From positions 690,669 through 754,668 of the forward strand of contig VZTG01000079.1 in the NCBI GenBank assembly GCA_013397845.1: a DNA stretch of 64,000 nt, given 5' to 3'. Shown in pieces: positions 1 through 13,945 of the stretch. Under the pieces are notes generated by a model. It searched no databases. It had not been told where the DNA came from and worked only from the letters and a program-made list of their open reading frames with translations. The stretch's first letter is position 1. Every line of letters starts with the position of its first letter. Made by a program: the position numbers and the translations under genes. This DNA comes from Melanocharis versteri (taxonomy: Eukaryota > Chordata > Aves > Passeriformes > Melanocharitidae).

Positions 1-447
1 CAAGTGCAAGGTGCTACTCCTGATTTGGGGCAATACCAAGCACAAACACAGGCTGGACCAAGAATGGATTGACAGCAGCCCTGAGGAGAAGGACTTGGGG
101 TAGATGAGAGGCTGGATATGACCACAAAAAGGGGCCTACAAAAAGGCTGGAGAGAGACTTTTTACAAGGGCATGTAGTGACAGGACAAGAATGAATGGAT
201 TCAAGTGGAAAGAGGGTAAGCTTAGGTTAGATACTAGGAAGAAATTCTTTATTTTGAGGGTGGGAGGCGCTGGAACAGAGAAGCTGTGGATGCCCCATCC
301 CTGGAAGTGTTCAAATCCAGGTTGGATGGGGCTGTGAGCAATCTGATCTAGTGGAAATTCTAGTGGTTCCTGTCCATGGCAGGGGTGTTGGAACTAGATG
401 GTGTTTAAGGTCCCTTCCAACCCAAAACATTCTATGATTCTACATGT
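1..447 (+). mobile_element. CR1 LINE, 3' end, cut by window start
   Basis: This is degraded CR1 non-LTR retrotransposon sequence in plus orientation. It shows the usual 3' series: a 'caaggtgct' RT tail, 'gaagaaattctttattttgag', 'ctggaa...ggttggatgggg', and an end near 'ccttccaaccca...attctatgattct'. It is truncated by the window edge, and no ORF survives. Confidence 0.9.
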
Positions 448-3400
448 CTAGAAATACTAAGAAAACTCAACATCAGCTTGTTTGTATATGTGCAGCTGAG
501 GTGTTCTGATGGGTTTAGGTGTGAACCTGAAGGTTTCAGTTTTCTGGGGTTCTTGTAAACAGCTTCTTTCCACCAGAAGTGGGAAACATGGGAGCTTGGA
601 CACGGCCAAACACAGCGGACAGACAGCTGAACTTCAGAATCCAAATCTCAATATAAGATTATGCAAAAACTAAACTGTAGCTTAGGGAAACCTGAAGTTG
701 AAAAGGTCCCAGATTAGAGCCTGGAAGATGATGCTGGCTCAGGATTCAGGAGTGCAGTGCCTTGCCAGCAAAGTGATGAATGGCTAGTTGGGGGCGCTGC
801 CAGGTACTATCACAGGCCATAGCTGTCAATCCCAGCTCACAGCTAGACCACTGTGTCAGACCTTTGGGTTTGCACAGTGTCTGGTGGAAATAACTTCACA
901 GACCAAGGCAGCTTTTTCTTACAATAAAACCCACTGAAGCCAGTGGATACAGATTCTCTTTGGCTTAATGGGAAGTAATACTTTATAACTTTGTGTCAGT
1001 TAGCTAACATAGAAAACTGTTTTACCAGGTTCTCCTGGGCTAGGGGTTGTGTTGTGTTTTGTCCCCTTATTTTAGATTAGTTTTAACACACATTATGTCT
1101 GTTTGTAGACTGATTTTTTTCAACCCAATCACATACAGAAACCAAAGTTTTGTATTATCCTTTTGTGTAAAGTTTTGGTTTTATTTTAATAAGCCTAATT
1201 ACTAATATTTGTGTGAAGTTGTTTGATTCAGGCCTGACCCTGTGTATTTGAATATACATATCTTATATTTCTCATGCTCTAGCAAATATTTGTTCATCAA
1301 GAGTCCTCATAAACCTAAGTCATTGCTCCAAGCATAGCATCACAGCTTTCTTCGTTCACTGTGTTTCTCTGTGACTTATTATTAACTTACTTCCTTTGTC
1401 AAAAATTAATTATGTTGTTTATTTTTGACAGTCCTGCTGGTATTTGATATTATATCACTGTGGTAGGGCTGTCCTTATGTTTATTCTAAAAAACAAGGTT
1501 TCTTAATTTGTTTTGAATTCCTCTTCTCTTGAATTTCTAATTGATATTTTTTCAAGTGGCTTGGCTTATGTCCTTATTTTGGAAAGTTTTATTTCTTTAT
1601 TTTATTTTGTGTTTGCTTGTTTTGTTTGTGGGTTTGTTGCTTTGGGTTTTTTTTAACTTTTCTTTTTTTTACTGCTTTTTAAATAATGTTCAGATAAGTG
1701 CTGTAGACAGCTTAGGACATATTCGAACAATTTTTCTTTGACCTGTTCATTAGAATACCACGTAACTCAGAGGATAGTAATTCTGATTGCTGGCACATTT
1801 CCTGTCTTTTCCCTTTGATCTGTAAAATAACTGCTCTTTAAGATGGCCTCTCAGGCAATTCTTTGTAAAGAAAGTGTACCTTTCCCCAGAGAGGTTTCTG
1901 CACGGATCAGAAGGCTGAAGCTGTTGGCCTTACTTGTGGAAGTGTCCACAGCCTGAATTTTCTCTGGAACTGCAGCTGGAAGAGTTGATAGCTGTGTGGA
2001 TCTGTAGTAGCAGGAAACATTTGGCTGATCAAGCAGTGCTTTGCCTACCATTAGGGAGAACTTTTTCTAGTATGAACAAGAACATCTCTTGGTTTAGAAA
2101 CCCCCACTACTGGTGAACCATTGTTCACCTTCTGTGACAGTGCTGCGTGGCGCTTCAGATGGCTGTGGGCACTTCACACACAGCATTACGCGTCTGCCTG
2201 TGTGTGGAGGGGGGTGTTTCTCTTTGCAGCAACTTGTTCTCACTTTCTTCTAGGAAAAAATGAAACTGGTACAGGCACAATTTCCTTCTCTGCCAGATGC
2301 CCTACCTCACTAAAGTAATTAGCTTTATTTACTCAGCTTTGTGTGCTCAGAATAAAATTAAGCTATTTGTTTAAGTGACAAATGTCAGGATACATCCTAT
2401 ACTGACCTGTACTTTGCTGAATGCAGTTACTAATTGAGTCACTGGTTGATTTACACAACAACAGGATTACACAAGATGCCTTTTCAGCATGGAGTATTGC
2501 TCCTAATCTTATAGCAAGAGCAGGAACAAGACATATGTTGATACATAAAAGTAAGAAAGATCTAATATTCAGAATCTGCAGGAGTGCTACAAAGGAGTGA
2601 TTCCACTTGGAAAAAAATGTGTTAGAGACCGACTAGTTTACTGATCCTGCAGCCTTTCCTTGTGCACATATTTTTATTCTCATTCTCATTATTTGGAAGA
2701 CCAAGTTTAAGACAAACACAAACACACATATACATGTATCATGCACAGCACCCAGCAAAAGTTTATCTTTCCCCTCACTGAGTTTGATGGGTTGTTCAAG
2801 TTTGCAGTGCACTTGCACTCATGTTTGAGTTTCACTTTCAATTAGGAATTCTCAACAACTTTCAGGACTGGATCTTAAGAGGGCTGAATGATTTGGCAGC
2901 TAGCAAAGAGGATTTTACCTTTTGCAATGTTCCATTTGAAGCAATACAAGCAACAGAAAAATCCAATAATCTAATGGTTACCTGATCCCTGCTGTTTTAT
3001 ATAGAGTAGTAAGGCTTTGCAAAAATGTGTCAGCTGAACCAAGACATGCAGAATGAAAGTCTTAGCACCAGCATCTTGAGGGGAAAGGTAGGAAGAACCT
3101 GCACTCTGCTATTTGCACAGGGAGTCTGGTATTATCAGTGCAAATCTACAGAAGTACAAGGAGACATGAGAAAAGCCAAAATGACAAAGACTGGGTTACT
3201 GTAGGAGCTAAGCCTCTAGCCACAAGTATTTTCATTCATGGATGACTGACTTAGAATTGTTCTGAGTTACTATGAACATTTATGTTTAGTGAGTGACTCA
3301 GTATCGAGTGGTAAATTGTAAAGGATTGATCTTCCCTTTGCTGCTTAAGGGTTTAAGAGCTACACGGGAAAATTCCAGCCCACTTCATGCTTGTTGCAAC

Positions 3401-6400
3401 TTGTTCAGTCCCAAGCGTAATCCTTACATATCTGTTTTCACTGGATATTAATTCAAGTGACTGGCACACAGACAGAGACAGGTAGTAGTAGACAGATTGT
3501 AAAGCTGCTGAAGAGTGCTATATTTATCTCTGTGTATTGCTCCAATGTATGGGACCATGTTTCATGGTTCATAGAAATGCCCTACACGGAGATTATGCAT
3601 GTATGGTACTTTCCTAGGTAATTGTAGAGGCTGTGTGAGACAGGGCTGTGTCTATCATTCAGGAAACATGCAGAAGTAAGTGGTAAGCAAGTTCAGTAGG
3701 CAGGTTGACTGCCTGAACAAAAGATGCTCTATTCCTTTAATTTATATTCCTAGCAGGATGAGGACCAAAAGTTCCGATGATATTTAGAAAGTGAAATGGA
3801 ACATGGACTGCGAGCAGCTCTGAAATAAGGGAGCTGTGGTTAAGCTGAAACATTGCCTGCAGTCATTTGCATCCCTGTTGGGAAGAAGTCACATCAGCTA
3901 ACGTGCAACTACTGCAGTACAAGGCCCAGTACATTGATGGTAAACTGTGTGGGTCCAGCAGTTGCTGTGCAAGCAGGAAAGCAAAAGTCCCTGGCCCCTT
4001 TACAGAAGACGTGAGGCAGGTAACTCCATGTAGGAGCCCTCTCAACAATACAAGCTTAGGAAACAGAAATTACAGTTGTTAGTGAATATTTGAATGCATT
4101 TGAAAGCTGAGATAATTTTTTTTCTTATCAGAGAGAAATGATTGCAAGGAAGATTTTAAAATAAATCATCAGTGTTTGAATGCAGAGAACAGCTGTTGGA
4201 AACATCCACCTTAAGGTGACAGCTGCCTTCACCCCTCAGCTGAATGTGTGTAATTTGTCTTTACATAAACTCTCGTGACCTATTGTTGGTGTTCCAGTGG
4301 AAACCAACCTATTTGTATACCTCTACAAGCAGTGCCTATTCTTTGCTTTCTCTTGCCCTTTTTTCGCTTGCTCAGTCAGGTGCTCATGGCAGAGATCCTA
4401 GATCCTGCTGCCACCTGAACATGTGGAGGTGCCCATGTCCCCAGCCACAGACCCATGCCAATGTGGCAACAAAGGGACAGAATTCTTCCTATGCTAAAAG
4501 CAAGGTTGATGAGAGTACATCTGTCTGAGTTCAGGAGGCCAGTGGTTTTAAATTAGATTGATTTGACTGATTGTGAGAGACTCCTCAACCCCACAGTCTG
4601 TGAACACCTGCAGTAACAAATCTGCTATAGGCAAGACACCCAGTCAGTCACGGATGATGACCCCTATGGCAGGCATACTTGGAGTTACTGGAAAAGCAGC
4701 TCTCCTGTCCAGAGGCCTCTTAAAGGGCCACTTCAGGGGCTCCCTTCTTTTCTGAAACACTGCAATGAGATTGTCTGTGTGGGCTCTTTTTTAAAAAAAA
4801 TGTGACAGAGTAATGCTTTGATTCAATGCATGATCTGTGGGGCAATAAATCTCTCCAACAACCGTTAATATTATTTTTCATCAGGAGGGCAGTGGTGTGG
4901 CAGACAGGAGCAATTTCCCTGTTAGATTCCTCTTTTCGAAAAATCTTTCCTTTGGAACATGCCTCATGGTAGTGATTGCCAAAAGAATCACAGTCTGCAG
5001 TGTCTTTGCTGCACTCTTTTTCAAAGTCCCTTCTTCACTGCACACCCCTCAGCCTTTATTAACTCTTTCCTCCACTGAAAACCCTTTAACATCTGAATTA
5101 CCTTTTCTCACCCTCACCCTTTAGCGAAGTGCAAGTAGACTAACTAATCCACACTCATTTCTATTAACATACTCACCAAGGGTGAGTAAAGCCTATGGAA
5201 GTCCAAAAATAACATGAAATGGTGCAAAGATACTACATTTTCATCTTCTCCATTGGAGCCAAACACACCTGCTGAGAGAAGGACTAACTGGGACTCAGCT
5301 ATAAGTTTCTGTTCTGTAGCTCAGCTCTCAAGTGAAGCATTAGCTCTTTATTTATAACTCTTTATATAGTGTTACCTATAGTTATATGTCAGGAGGACTA
5401 CAGTCAGTGAAATCAGAATATAATTCTCAGTCAGGTTTCAAAAACATTTGATAAATACAGCAGTGTTTCTTCTCTGTGACATTTTACAGATTATTTGCAT
5501 TATTCCTTCTTTTCCAGCCCATGGTTAAAACTGTGTGCTAACCGTAAAATATGTATTGTTTTTCCAACGGAGATTAGCTAAAGTTTTAAGGTAGCAATTA
5601 GGTAGGTATCTCTGGTTCTGAAGCTGGAAATGCTGCACAGAAGCATTTTGTTTTCAGTATCCCTGCTTAACAGCTTGTAACTTACTATACCATCACTTCA
5701 GAAATAAAACCCCTGTTAGCAAAAGAAACAGCACATAATATATAAAGTTTCTCTTTGGTTCTTGATTTTAATTTGACTTTGTCTTCTTTTGAGTAAATGA
5801 TTCATAACACCATCATTTTCAAACCTTTATTCTTCATAATATATGTTCTAATTGTGGTTCTCACCCATACCTCAGATCTATTAACCCCATGGAGTGACTA
5901 ATTAATTCTGTATTCTGGTACCTATCTTCCCTACTGCTGTGAAAGGTACACTGTTGCATTTTTATTGTCCATTTCTAATAAATTAGAAGCTTTGATTTTC
6001 AAGTTACCAAAGAGGAAACTATACAGAGAACCTCTAATGAATCAAATACTCACTTGCTCTCTGTGTTTAGGATGCATAGTAAGGGTAATAATAGTTTGCT
6101 TTCCTAAATTTTAACACACAAGTCAGATAGTCCTAATCCTTTGTCCAAGGAATGAGGGAGGAAAGCATTGTACCCTCCTCCTTGCATACGTGCCTGAAGA
6201 CCAAGGATGCAGACACTCTGATAGCATTACATTGACAGTTCATTTCAAGATGTAAGCAAAGGAGGTGTTTTGTTGCTTTTTTAAAGTAGAGTCTAATTAT
6301 AAATGTTAGTGGAATGTTTTGAAGAGAGGTAGCCTTCCCTCATCCCTTCACTCCCTCACTTGGATTTTTTCTCTGACATAGCTGACAGTTATGCTTTTGT

Positions 6401-7192
6401 ATGGAGGCTGAGGAACAGATGAGGTGAAGTAGGAAACTGGAATTCTCTCTAAGTATTAGAGCAATTTGCTACAGCACTACATTTGTAAGAGTCACCCTTT
6501 TATAACAAGTAGGAATGACACAAAAGATCAGCAGCGTGAAGCTGAGGTTAGGCTATATATTCTGTACCTGTACCAGAGGCTCCTGAGGACAGCAGTGGGA
6601 CAAGTTGTGCTCCACCTGTTTCCATAAGTAAACAACCTTGCAGGTGATACAGGTTGCAGCAACCAGAACACAGTCAATTGTGGCCAAGTGCCAGCTTTGT
6701 TAATGCAGTTTTTATTTCGCAGAAATTTCTTGCTATACATTTAAATCAAAAGCATTCTGCTGTGCAGCACATTTTTTACAAACCATTTGCCTGGTGGAAC
6801 TACAATATTGTTATAAAACAGCCTGAGAGAGTTGCATAGGAAATGGCAAATGGTAATACTTTTTCAAAATGCAACCAAAGAACATCCTATATATGAATTT
6901 AGAAAACCTGTAGGTGATAAAGTTGTCAAATTTCTAAATCCGATAGCAGCTTATCCTACTACAATTCCTATGAACCAAACAATTCTGTCATACTGGTAAA
7001 ATGTTTCTTTCCTCATATTATTCAAAGGACAAACTCTCAGCTTTATGAATGTCTGTGAGATGTCTGAAACCCTAGAAGAAAAGATGCACTTGAGTGCTAG
7101 CAGGATTAGACGCCATGGATGTAGTTTTCAGTAACTTCTACAACTTGGACTTTCCTTATTTACTCTGTCAAAACAGAAAATCATCATCTTCA
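448..7192. other. non-coding stretch, no gene recognised
   Basis: This is AT-rich sequence with frequent stops in all frames. Short open frames here (for example 4244-4528, 94 codons) have no recognisable domain, no splice context and low-complexity composition. A T/G-rich run lies near 1590-1680. I see no RNA gene or intact mobile element. Confidence 0.6.
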
Positions 7193-7815
7193 TCACAGAA
7201 TCATGGAATGGTTTATGTTGGAAAAGACTTTAAAGCTAGTGCAGCCCCCTGCCGTGGCAGGGGTTGTGGCCCAGACTCGCTCCAGCAGCTCCTCCTTCTG
7301 TTGAGAACCCCAGAGCTGGATGCAGCACTGCAGGCAGAGTCTCAACAGAGCAGAGCAGAGGGGCAGAATCCCCTCCCTCCCCTGCTGCCCACGCTGCTTT
7401 GGATGCAGCCCAGGACACTTTTTGCCTTCTGGGCTGAAATGCAGATTGTTGGGTCATTTCAAACTTCTCAGCCACCCACACCCCCAAGCCCTTCTCCTCG
7501 GGGCTGCTAGCAATTCATCTTCCGCCCAGCCTGTGTTTGTCTTTGGGATTGCCCCGAGCCACGTGCAGCACCTTGCACTTGGCCTTGTTCAGCGTGATGA
7601 GGTTTGCATAAGCCCACCTCTCAAACCGGTCAGGGTCCTTCTGGAAGGCATCCCCTTCCTCCAGCCTGCTGACTGCCCCATACAGCTCGGTGTCATTGGC
7701 AAACTTGCTGAGCCTGCACTCGATCCCACTCTCTGTGGCACCAACAAGGATATTCAAAGACCACTGGTCCCAACACCAACCCCTGAGAAATGCCACTCCA
7801 TCTTTTAATATGAAA
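7193..7815 (-). mobile_element. CR1 LINE, 3' part with RT C-terminus remnant
   Basis: Read on the minus strand, this is the end of CR1 ORF2 followed by the CR1 3' UTR. The frame 7515-7850 contains the reverse-transcriptase C-terminal motifs FANDTELYGAV, RFERWA and KCKVLHVARGN, which are typical of CR1. The plus strand begins with the inverted tail 'cacagaatcatggaatggttt'. It is 5' truncated, as most CR1 copies are, and not functional. Confidence 0.92.
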
Positions 7816-9261
7816 TAGTTTTGTATGACTCTTTTCCCTACAGGTTTCATGGGTTTAGTCTGTTAAAAACAAGAGGCAAAGCCAAAGCACTTACCAGGAT
7901 ATCTTGCTTAAAAGTTTCTCTTGGCTTCAGCCAATACATGCTGAATGAATGTTACAAGATTTTACCAAAAAGAATACATGTCTTACATATTCACTGCTGC
8001 TTTATCAAAGTCATACCCTTTAGCTCTTGAATGTATGACTTGTCTCCTGGCTTCAAATTAATAATAATTAAGTCTCCCACTAGTTTTTTTTAAATAATGG
8101 AAGGCTTTCCTTTATCTACTGATTAGTAAGAAAAAAGGAAGAGACTTTGATGTTCTCTCCTTGGAATTGTTGCAATATTTTCAGCTTAAGCCTTCTGACC
8201 TGATTCGTAAGTGCTCAAGTCAAAAACGATTAAACTTTTCTCATAACTGAAAAACAGTTCTCTACTGCTTGGTCCTTCTGAGATTCTTCTCTTATCTTCA
8301 AGGTCAGGTAAAAACATCAAGAGTTTAGAAATATGTTCTATCTGTGAGTAGGTCAAGATGACCTTGTGTTCTCTCCCCCAAAAAAACTCGTTCATGTATT
8401 TCTTCTTCATTTAAGCTCAGGCTGAGAAAAAAAAAAGCACGATGTGCCTCCAGCAGCTGCAAAACTTTTGGATGTTGCTTAATTTTCAAGCTGTTTAAAA
8501 TATTTTTCCTTTCTTTCTTCGATGAGTTTTAATAATTAATATTTTTGCAAGATGCTATTGCTCCAGAGTGATGTTCTCTGCCTTACAGATTTATTTGTTT
8601 AGAATTTCACGCTTATTGAGCTCTGGGCAAGATCTGCTTTCTGTTTAAGACATCAAGAACGATCTCTTCTGCAGATTGCTTCTCTGCTGCTGCATTGTTC
8701 TCATTATGCTAGCTGTTAAAGGAACATTTCCTTGTTGCAGCAGTACACACATGAAAGTTAAGATGAAAGTCAAGATCTTCAGGGTATCTTCTATGTGTCT
8801 TGGACTGGCATCCCTAAACTAGCTGCTAACGAAATCAGACTGTGCACTTTGATTCTCTTCGCTGCCTTCTTCCTCCCTTTTTTCCCCCCCTACTTTATCC
8901 AAGTGATAAAAAGTGATCTTTTACCTTCTTGTCGGTAAAAATGCTCTAGGTCTGATATGGTGTTTTTAAGTGACTGCGTTTCAAGCATGAAGTTATTATG
9001 TCCGTGCTGTCTAGAGTACATATAGGCAATATGGTGATTATTTTCACTGGCTGCTAGGTGAAGTCAGCGGAAACCCCTGCACAGTGGGGTTTTACCTGCG
9101 AGTGTCTTGCTTCCCGAAATACTCCGGCGACCGCCTCATCCTTGCTACTCACACGCACCCTCGTGTGGTCAAATTCTGTGTCGTTCCCTCCTCTTCCCGG
9201 TTTCCTGAAGTACACCAGGGAGAACAGAGCCGTCTAGCATCGTGCCATCCTCCGAGGATCT
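7816..9261. other. non-coding stretch, nothing recognised
   Basis: This is AT-rich intergenic sequence. The open frame at 8186-8410 on the minus strand (74 codons) has no recognisable domain. No repeat family was identified. Confidence 0.5.
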
Positions 9262-9326
9262 TCACGGAGTCACAGGATATTCTGAGTTGGAAAGGATCCA
9301 CAAGGATCATCGTGTCCAACTCTTAA
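9262..9326 (-). mobile_element. CR1 LINE 3' tail fragment
   Basis: The minus strand reads 'gttggacacgatgatccttg', then 'ggatcctttccaactcag', then 'atcctgtgactcc'. This is the conserved CR1 3' terminus. Only about 65 bp is clear, and the sequence to 9480 may be older CR1 or unrelated. Confidence 0.75.
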
Positions 9327-9839
9327 ATGAATGGGCCGCGGCTGATCGAACACACAACTTCAGTGTCATCAGCACCATGTTCTAACGAACCGAGCCGATT
9401 TTTCCAGCCCTCTCCCAGCTTCCATACATCTTCCAGAGCAGCAGCTCCCGCCTCAAAGCCAGCTGCAAAGATCTTTGGAAAAAAAAAAATTAAACAGCAA
9501 CCATGGTTCACCACACATGCTTCATTTCTTCAGGCTGGCAGTGGGCCTCAAAGGTTTTATAAACTTCATCAACTTGCACAGTATGACCAAATTAGATAGA
9601 AGAATATGAGAAAGGGAGGCTTGCCTGTAAGCACTGAAGTCATGCTTTAAACAGAAAACCCAGAGAAGTAGACCTTAAAGAGACACTGATTTAAAAATTC
9701 CCTAGAGAAGACAGAAAATCCTTATCAAAGGTGAATTACTAACACACAGTCTCATTTGGCAAGGGAAGCTATTTCATGTAAAGGTAGTCTTGTGCACTTT
9801 ATTTGCGAGCACAATGGTACCATTGTGAATGGAATGGTA

Positions 9840-9940
9840 CCATTCCACACCTCACCATACTGCCCCATACCATGCCATGCCATGCCCCACCATACCCATA
9901 ACCACTACCACGCAATACCACACCACACCACACCATATAT
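9840..9940 (+). repeat. CCATA/CCACA-rich simple repeat
   Basis: This is an imperfect run of 5-bp units of the type CCATA, CCATG and CCACA. Its apparent open frame (9756-9959) is a by-product of the repeat. Confidence 0.8.
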
Positions 9941-12872
9941 TTTTCATTCAGGCCATTAAGAGGAAAACTGCTTAAATGACAGCAAAAGCTCTGATGAGGT
10001 TGACTGCAGTTTCCATTTTACAGCTCTTCAGCCTTCTATCACTTTCTGAAGCTTTCATACATTGCTGTGGAACTTCATTTCTCTCAATCATCAATTCTTT
10101 TCAACCAACTCAGATTTTAGACTATGGAATGTGTAGAACGATGTTTCCATTGCGGCAAGATCATAGAAATCCTTTTTTAAGGATTCAAAAATGGTTTAGA
10201 ATTGATAATGAAATACCTTGCAGTGGAAAATGTGGTTCCTAACTAGATAATGAATTCTGATAGAATTCTGTGTTTTAGCTGTCCTTAACCTAACTCAGGG
10301 TATTTGCTATTCCACAGTTTTGTTTGCACAGTAATAATCAGAGGACACGTGCAATTAAGCCAGCTGTTTCTGAGGAAAAAATGACTGAGCTTGACGCTAA
10401 TCATCCCAGTGTAACAGAATATCTGAGTCAGCTGCATGGTTAAGTGAGGCATCATGGACACTGCTGTAGGTTACAGGTCTTTGGGAGAAACACACCCAGC
10501 TGAGCATCAGAGGGAGATTCTCAAGGGCAGCAGGTGGCAAGGAGGTGTTTCTAGAGGGACAGGGGAGATCCTACAGAGGGAAATGCTCTACCCAAATAGT
10601 TTGATTTGTCCAATTGAGTAAATTGTTGTATGACTAGCTGTAAAGACTTTGCCGACTTCAGATAAATCAGAACCACAAACTGAAGAAGTATCTTAAACTA
10701 ATGTAGCAGTGTTAGTGTTGAAGGCATATACATTCATAGTATATATTCTGTTCTGCACAAAGATCCATGTATGCCCAGCTTTACGTATCCAGATTCCATT
10801 ATATATTTCCTACTCTTATGGAACAAAATTTAACTGTCTTTCTCTATTGTTTTGGTTTTGTGATTTTGTTTAGGTTTGGCTGTATTTTGTGGGTTTGGGG
10901 TTTTGGTTGGTTTTTTGGTTTGTGGTTCGCGTTTTTGTTGGTTTGTTTTGGTTTTGTTGTTTGTTTTGGATTTTTTTTTTTTTATTTTAACAAAGTTGCA
11001 GAATTCATATGGGTTAACTTGAAGAAAAAAGACATAATTTCCCTGGTTGCATTTCCCATTCTAGTTCATAGCAGGACCACAGAGTTTTATACCAGCACAG
11101 CTGAGCTACAGGTACCCTTGTGGGTTGGAAAACACAGGAAGAGACTAGAGATGCTTCAGCTGGCAATGGAGGGGGTTTTTTTTCTGTTTGTTGTTTGCCT
11201 GTCACCTTAAATATGGAGGAGTAGGGATCCTAAGCAGAAAAATAATGGAGTATAGACCTGGCACATGATAGTAGTGCTTTGTGCTGCCTTCTCTAAGCCT
11301 CCTCATGTTTTTGCCTCTGCCCAATGCGATGTGCCACTAAGGGCTGCAAAATACGTGTTTGCCTGTGTGTAAAGTAGGTTACTCTCGTTTGTGAGAGCAA
11401 TGCTGTGGATGCACATGCAGGGCAGTGGTGGTCACAGACAGTGAGGAATAGCTGATAATGATACAAACCTGGATTAATTTGGCAAGACTTTGATGTGATT
11501 AACCAGATCATGGATAACCAGATCGAAGTTAATTTCCTATCAGATAGCTTAAAAAAGACTTGAGCTGGCAGATTTTTCCTTCTTCCTCTATTCTGAAAGG
11601 ACACTGGCATAAGTTAAAGATGATCAAATATCCTGGACTGTTCCAGGAAAGCTTGGAGTATGGTGTATGGGCAAAAGAGGGAAAAAGGACAATCTTAGAG
11701 CACACACAGTGCTAATGCTGGTGCAAGATGTGAAACCAATACAAGGCCACAAGCAAGGGAATAGAGAGATGAGTTATTTGAGTAAAGCTAGATTTCAAAC
11801 ATTCTTTTTATTAAATAAATGGAATTCTTACTAAATTGGACTGTAATTTTGGGAGTTTCTCTAAGGTGAAACAGTTGGAACAGATGCAAATGCTTGATAT
11901 GGTAACTAGTTTCCTGCCTGTGCCTATATCACTGCTAAAAAGAAATCCTAAAAAGAAACGCTACAATTAATCCTGATGAACTGATAAATTAAATGTGCTA
12001 GTAGGTAACTTACTGTAACTTATTCACGAAACTGCGTTGCTTTTCCCATTTTGGAAACAGATATAAAACTTTACAATATGCAGTACAAGTTGTTAATATT
12101 TTCATCCTTGTGAGCTGAAAATGTGATCTTGCTGTGTTAAACAGACTGTTAGGGAGTGGTAGCAAATAATGCTGTCTACAGAAGTAGCTGCTCCCCAGAA
12201 GATGCTCTGAAGGTAGATGCTTGGCTGTTTAAAACATTGATGGAAGAAATGTATTGCCTTTTGCAAATTCCAGCTCTAAAAAAACCTGCAATCTTCTATA
12301 ATTCAGTTCAAAGTCCAGATACTGAACAAACAAGTGTTGTGCAAGGCACTAAATACCTTAATTTCCTGCCACTGAATGGCCTCTGTCAGAATCATTGTAG
12401 AGGGGCTAATGTGGGTCACTAAAAGCACATGTTCTACCCCTGGAGTGGCTTTTGTAGTGCTAGTGGAATTGAATAGAATTCCACGGTCTCCAGAGTGCCT
12501 GGAAGCCTGTACTATACATTCACTGTGGCTGGTGTAATGTCTTTTAAATTAGTAGAAATGTTTCCAATTAAACGAGCTTATATAAGTTTGTACCATTAAA
12601 AAAAGGTATCTTAGATGGAAAAGAAATTAAGTGACTGAAGTTTTTCTTCCTTCCTGAAAATAGTACACTCCAGAGACAGGTCATTCAATGGCAACATGAG
12701 AGGAAGATTCAGCCAAAACCTAGTATTCCCCAAAGACATATTCCTAAACAGTGTGAGACAGGTAGTGAAGATTTTCCCATGAGAGTTAATGGAACTGAGT
12801 CAGGGAAAGCTTGTAAACACATACATTACACACCACTCGAAGGACAGGGCCAAAGACACCTGCAAGTGTGTT
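9941..12872. other. non-coding stretch with a T/G low-complexity block
   Basis: I recognise no gene here. A GGTTTTG/TTTGG-type low-complexity block lies at about 10850-10990 and creates the Phe/Gly/Trp-rich frame at 10767-11210, which is not a credible protein. Confidence 0.55.
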
Positions 12873-12976
12873 GGGATTGTCCCACGGAGGACACACGGTG
12901 CTTTCAGAGCCGATTGCTGGCCTCAGAGATCATCTCGCTGTCTTGAGGACACTCAGGGCCCGGCCGGCAGCGCTCA
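12873..12976 (+). repeat. 104-bp inverted repeat, left copy
   Basis: These 104 bases are the exact reverse complement of 42958-43061 by base-by-base reading. They end directly at the single N at 12977. The sequence is GC-rich and of unknown origin. It could belong to a dispersed family or be an assembly-join artefact. Confidence 0.85.
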
Positions 12977-12977
12977 N
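12977..12977. other. single ambiguous base (N)
   Basis: An isolated N immediately follows the 104-bp inverted repeat. A matching single N occurs at 42946, next to the other copy. These may be contig joins rather than ordinary base ambiguities. Confidence 0.9.
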
Positions 12978-13603
12978 TCTTATTTATTAACAGCAGACAC
13001 GTATGTATGCATTATCACCGTCACTTGAGATGTTTGGTCTCCAGAGGCCTCTGGTTCCCAGTGCTGGATCTTCTTTCTCTCCCATCCCATGAACAGCCTT
13101 TGCTTCCCTGTCCTGGTGCATGCCAGTACTTCTGCTATCCTTCAGCTGCCAGATTTGAGCAGACTGACAGTAATCTGGGGTCAGCAGTCCAGCAGTCAGG
13201 AACTGAGTGGTGACCAACTCAGACACCACGATGGGGGTAGCAAACAGACACTGCCCAGTGGAGCCTGAGACTTTTGGGCACAGCCCCTGGGACTGGTGGC
13301 ACTGGTAGGTAGTCAGGGCACACAGACCTGAGGGCCGTGCTGGTGGCCCAGCTGAGCACCGCTGCTGAGCACAGCCCAGGGCACAGGCTGGACTGGGACC
13401 AGTCACAGCCCACTGGCACTGCCCCCTGGCTAGAGCCACCCTTCGCTGTGTTACCATAATGCCCACCGTGGGGTAAGTACCTCCTCTCTCCTTCAGCACC
13501 CCCAGTCCCTTGTGCCTGCTGAGAAAGGAACCTATCTTACTGTTTTTCAAGATTCCTGAGACTGCAGGACAGAGGCAAATTAGTTTTATAGCAGAATTCA
13601 ACT
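12978..13603. other. unassigned stretch with a 204-codon minus-strand open frame
   Basis: This is moderately GC-rich sequence. The minus strand is open from 13601 to 12987 (204 codons), but I see no domain, signal peptide or membrane segment, and the composition looks like translated non-coding DNA. An AATAAA motif on the minus strand lies just inside the left edge ('aataaataaga'), so an old LTR or retrotransposon end is possible. I assign no function. Confidence 0.35.
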
Positions 13604-13945
13604 GCCTTACCTAATCAATATCTGCAAGTATCTGAAGGGAGAGTGCCAAGAGCATGGATCCAAGCTCTTCTCAGTGATACCAAGCAATAGGCCGAGAAGC
13701 AATGGGCAAAACTGATGAACAGGAATCTCCATTTGAACATGAGGAAGAACTTTTTTACGGTGTGGTTGACTGCACGCTGGAACAGGCTGCCCAAAGAGCC
13801 TGCAGAGACTCCCTAACTGGAGATATTCAAGAACCGTCTGGACACAACCCTGTGCAATGTGCTTTAGGATGACCCTGCTTGAGCAGGGAGGTTGGACCAG
13901 ATGACCCAATGTGGTCTCTTCCAAACTGACCCATTCTGTGATTGT
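13604..13945 (+). mobile_element. CR1 LINE, 3' end
   Basis: CR1 3' region in plus orientation. It contains 'catgaggaagaactttttta', 'ctggaacaggctgcccaaag', 'ggttggaccagatgac' and the terminal 'attctgtgattgtgatg'. It is 5' truncated with no coding capacity, and lies downstream of the HSDL2 3' end. Confidence 0.92.
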
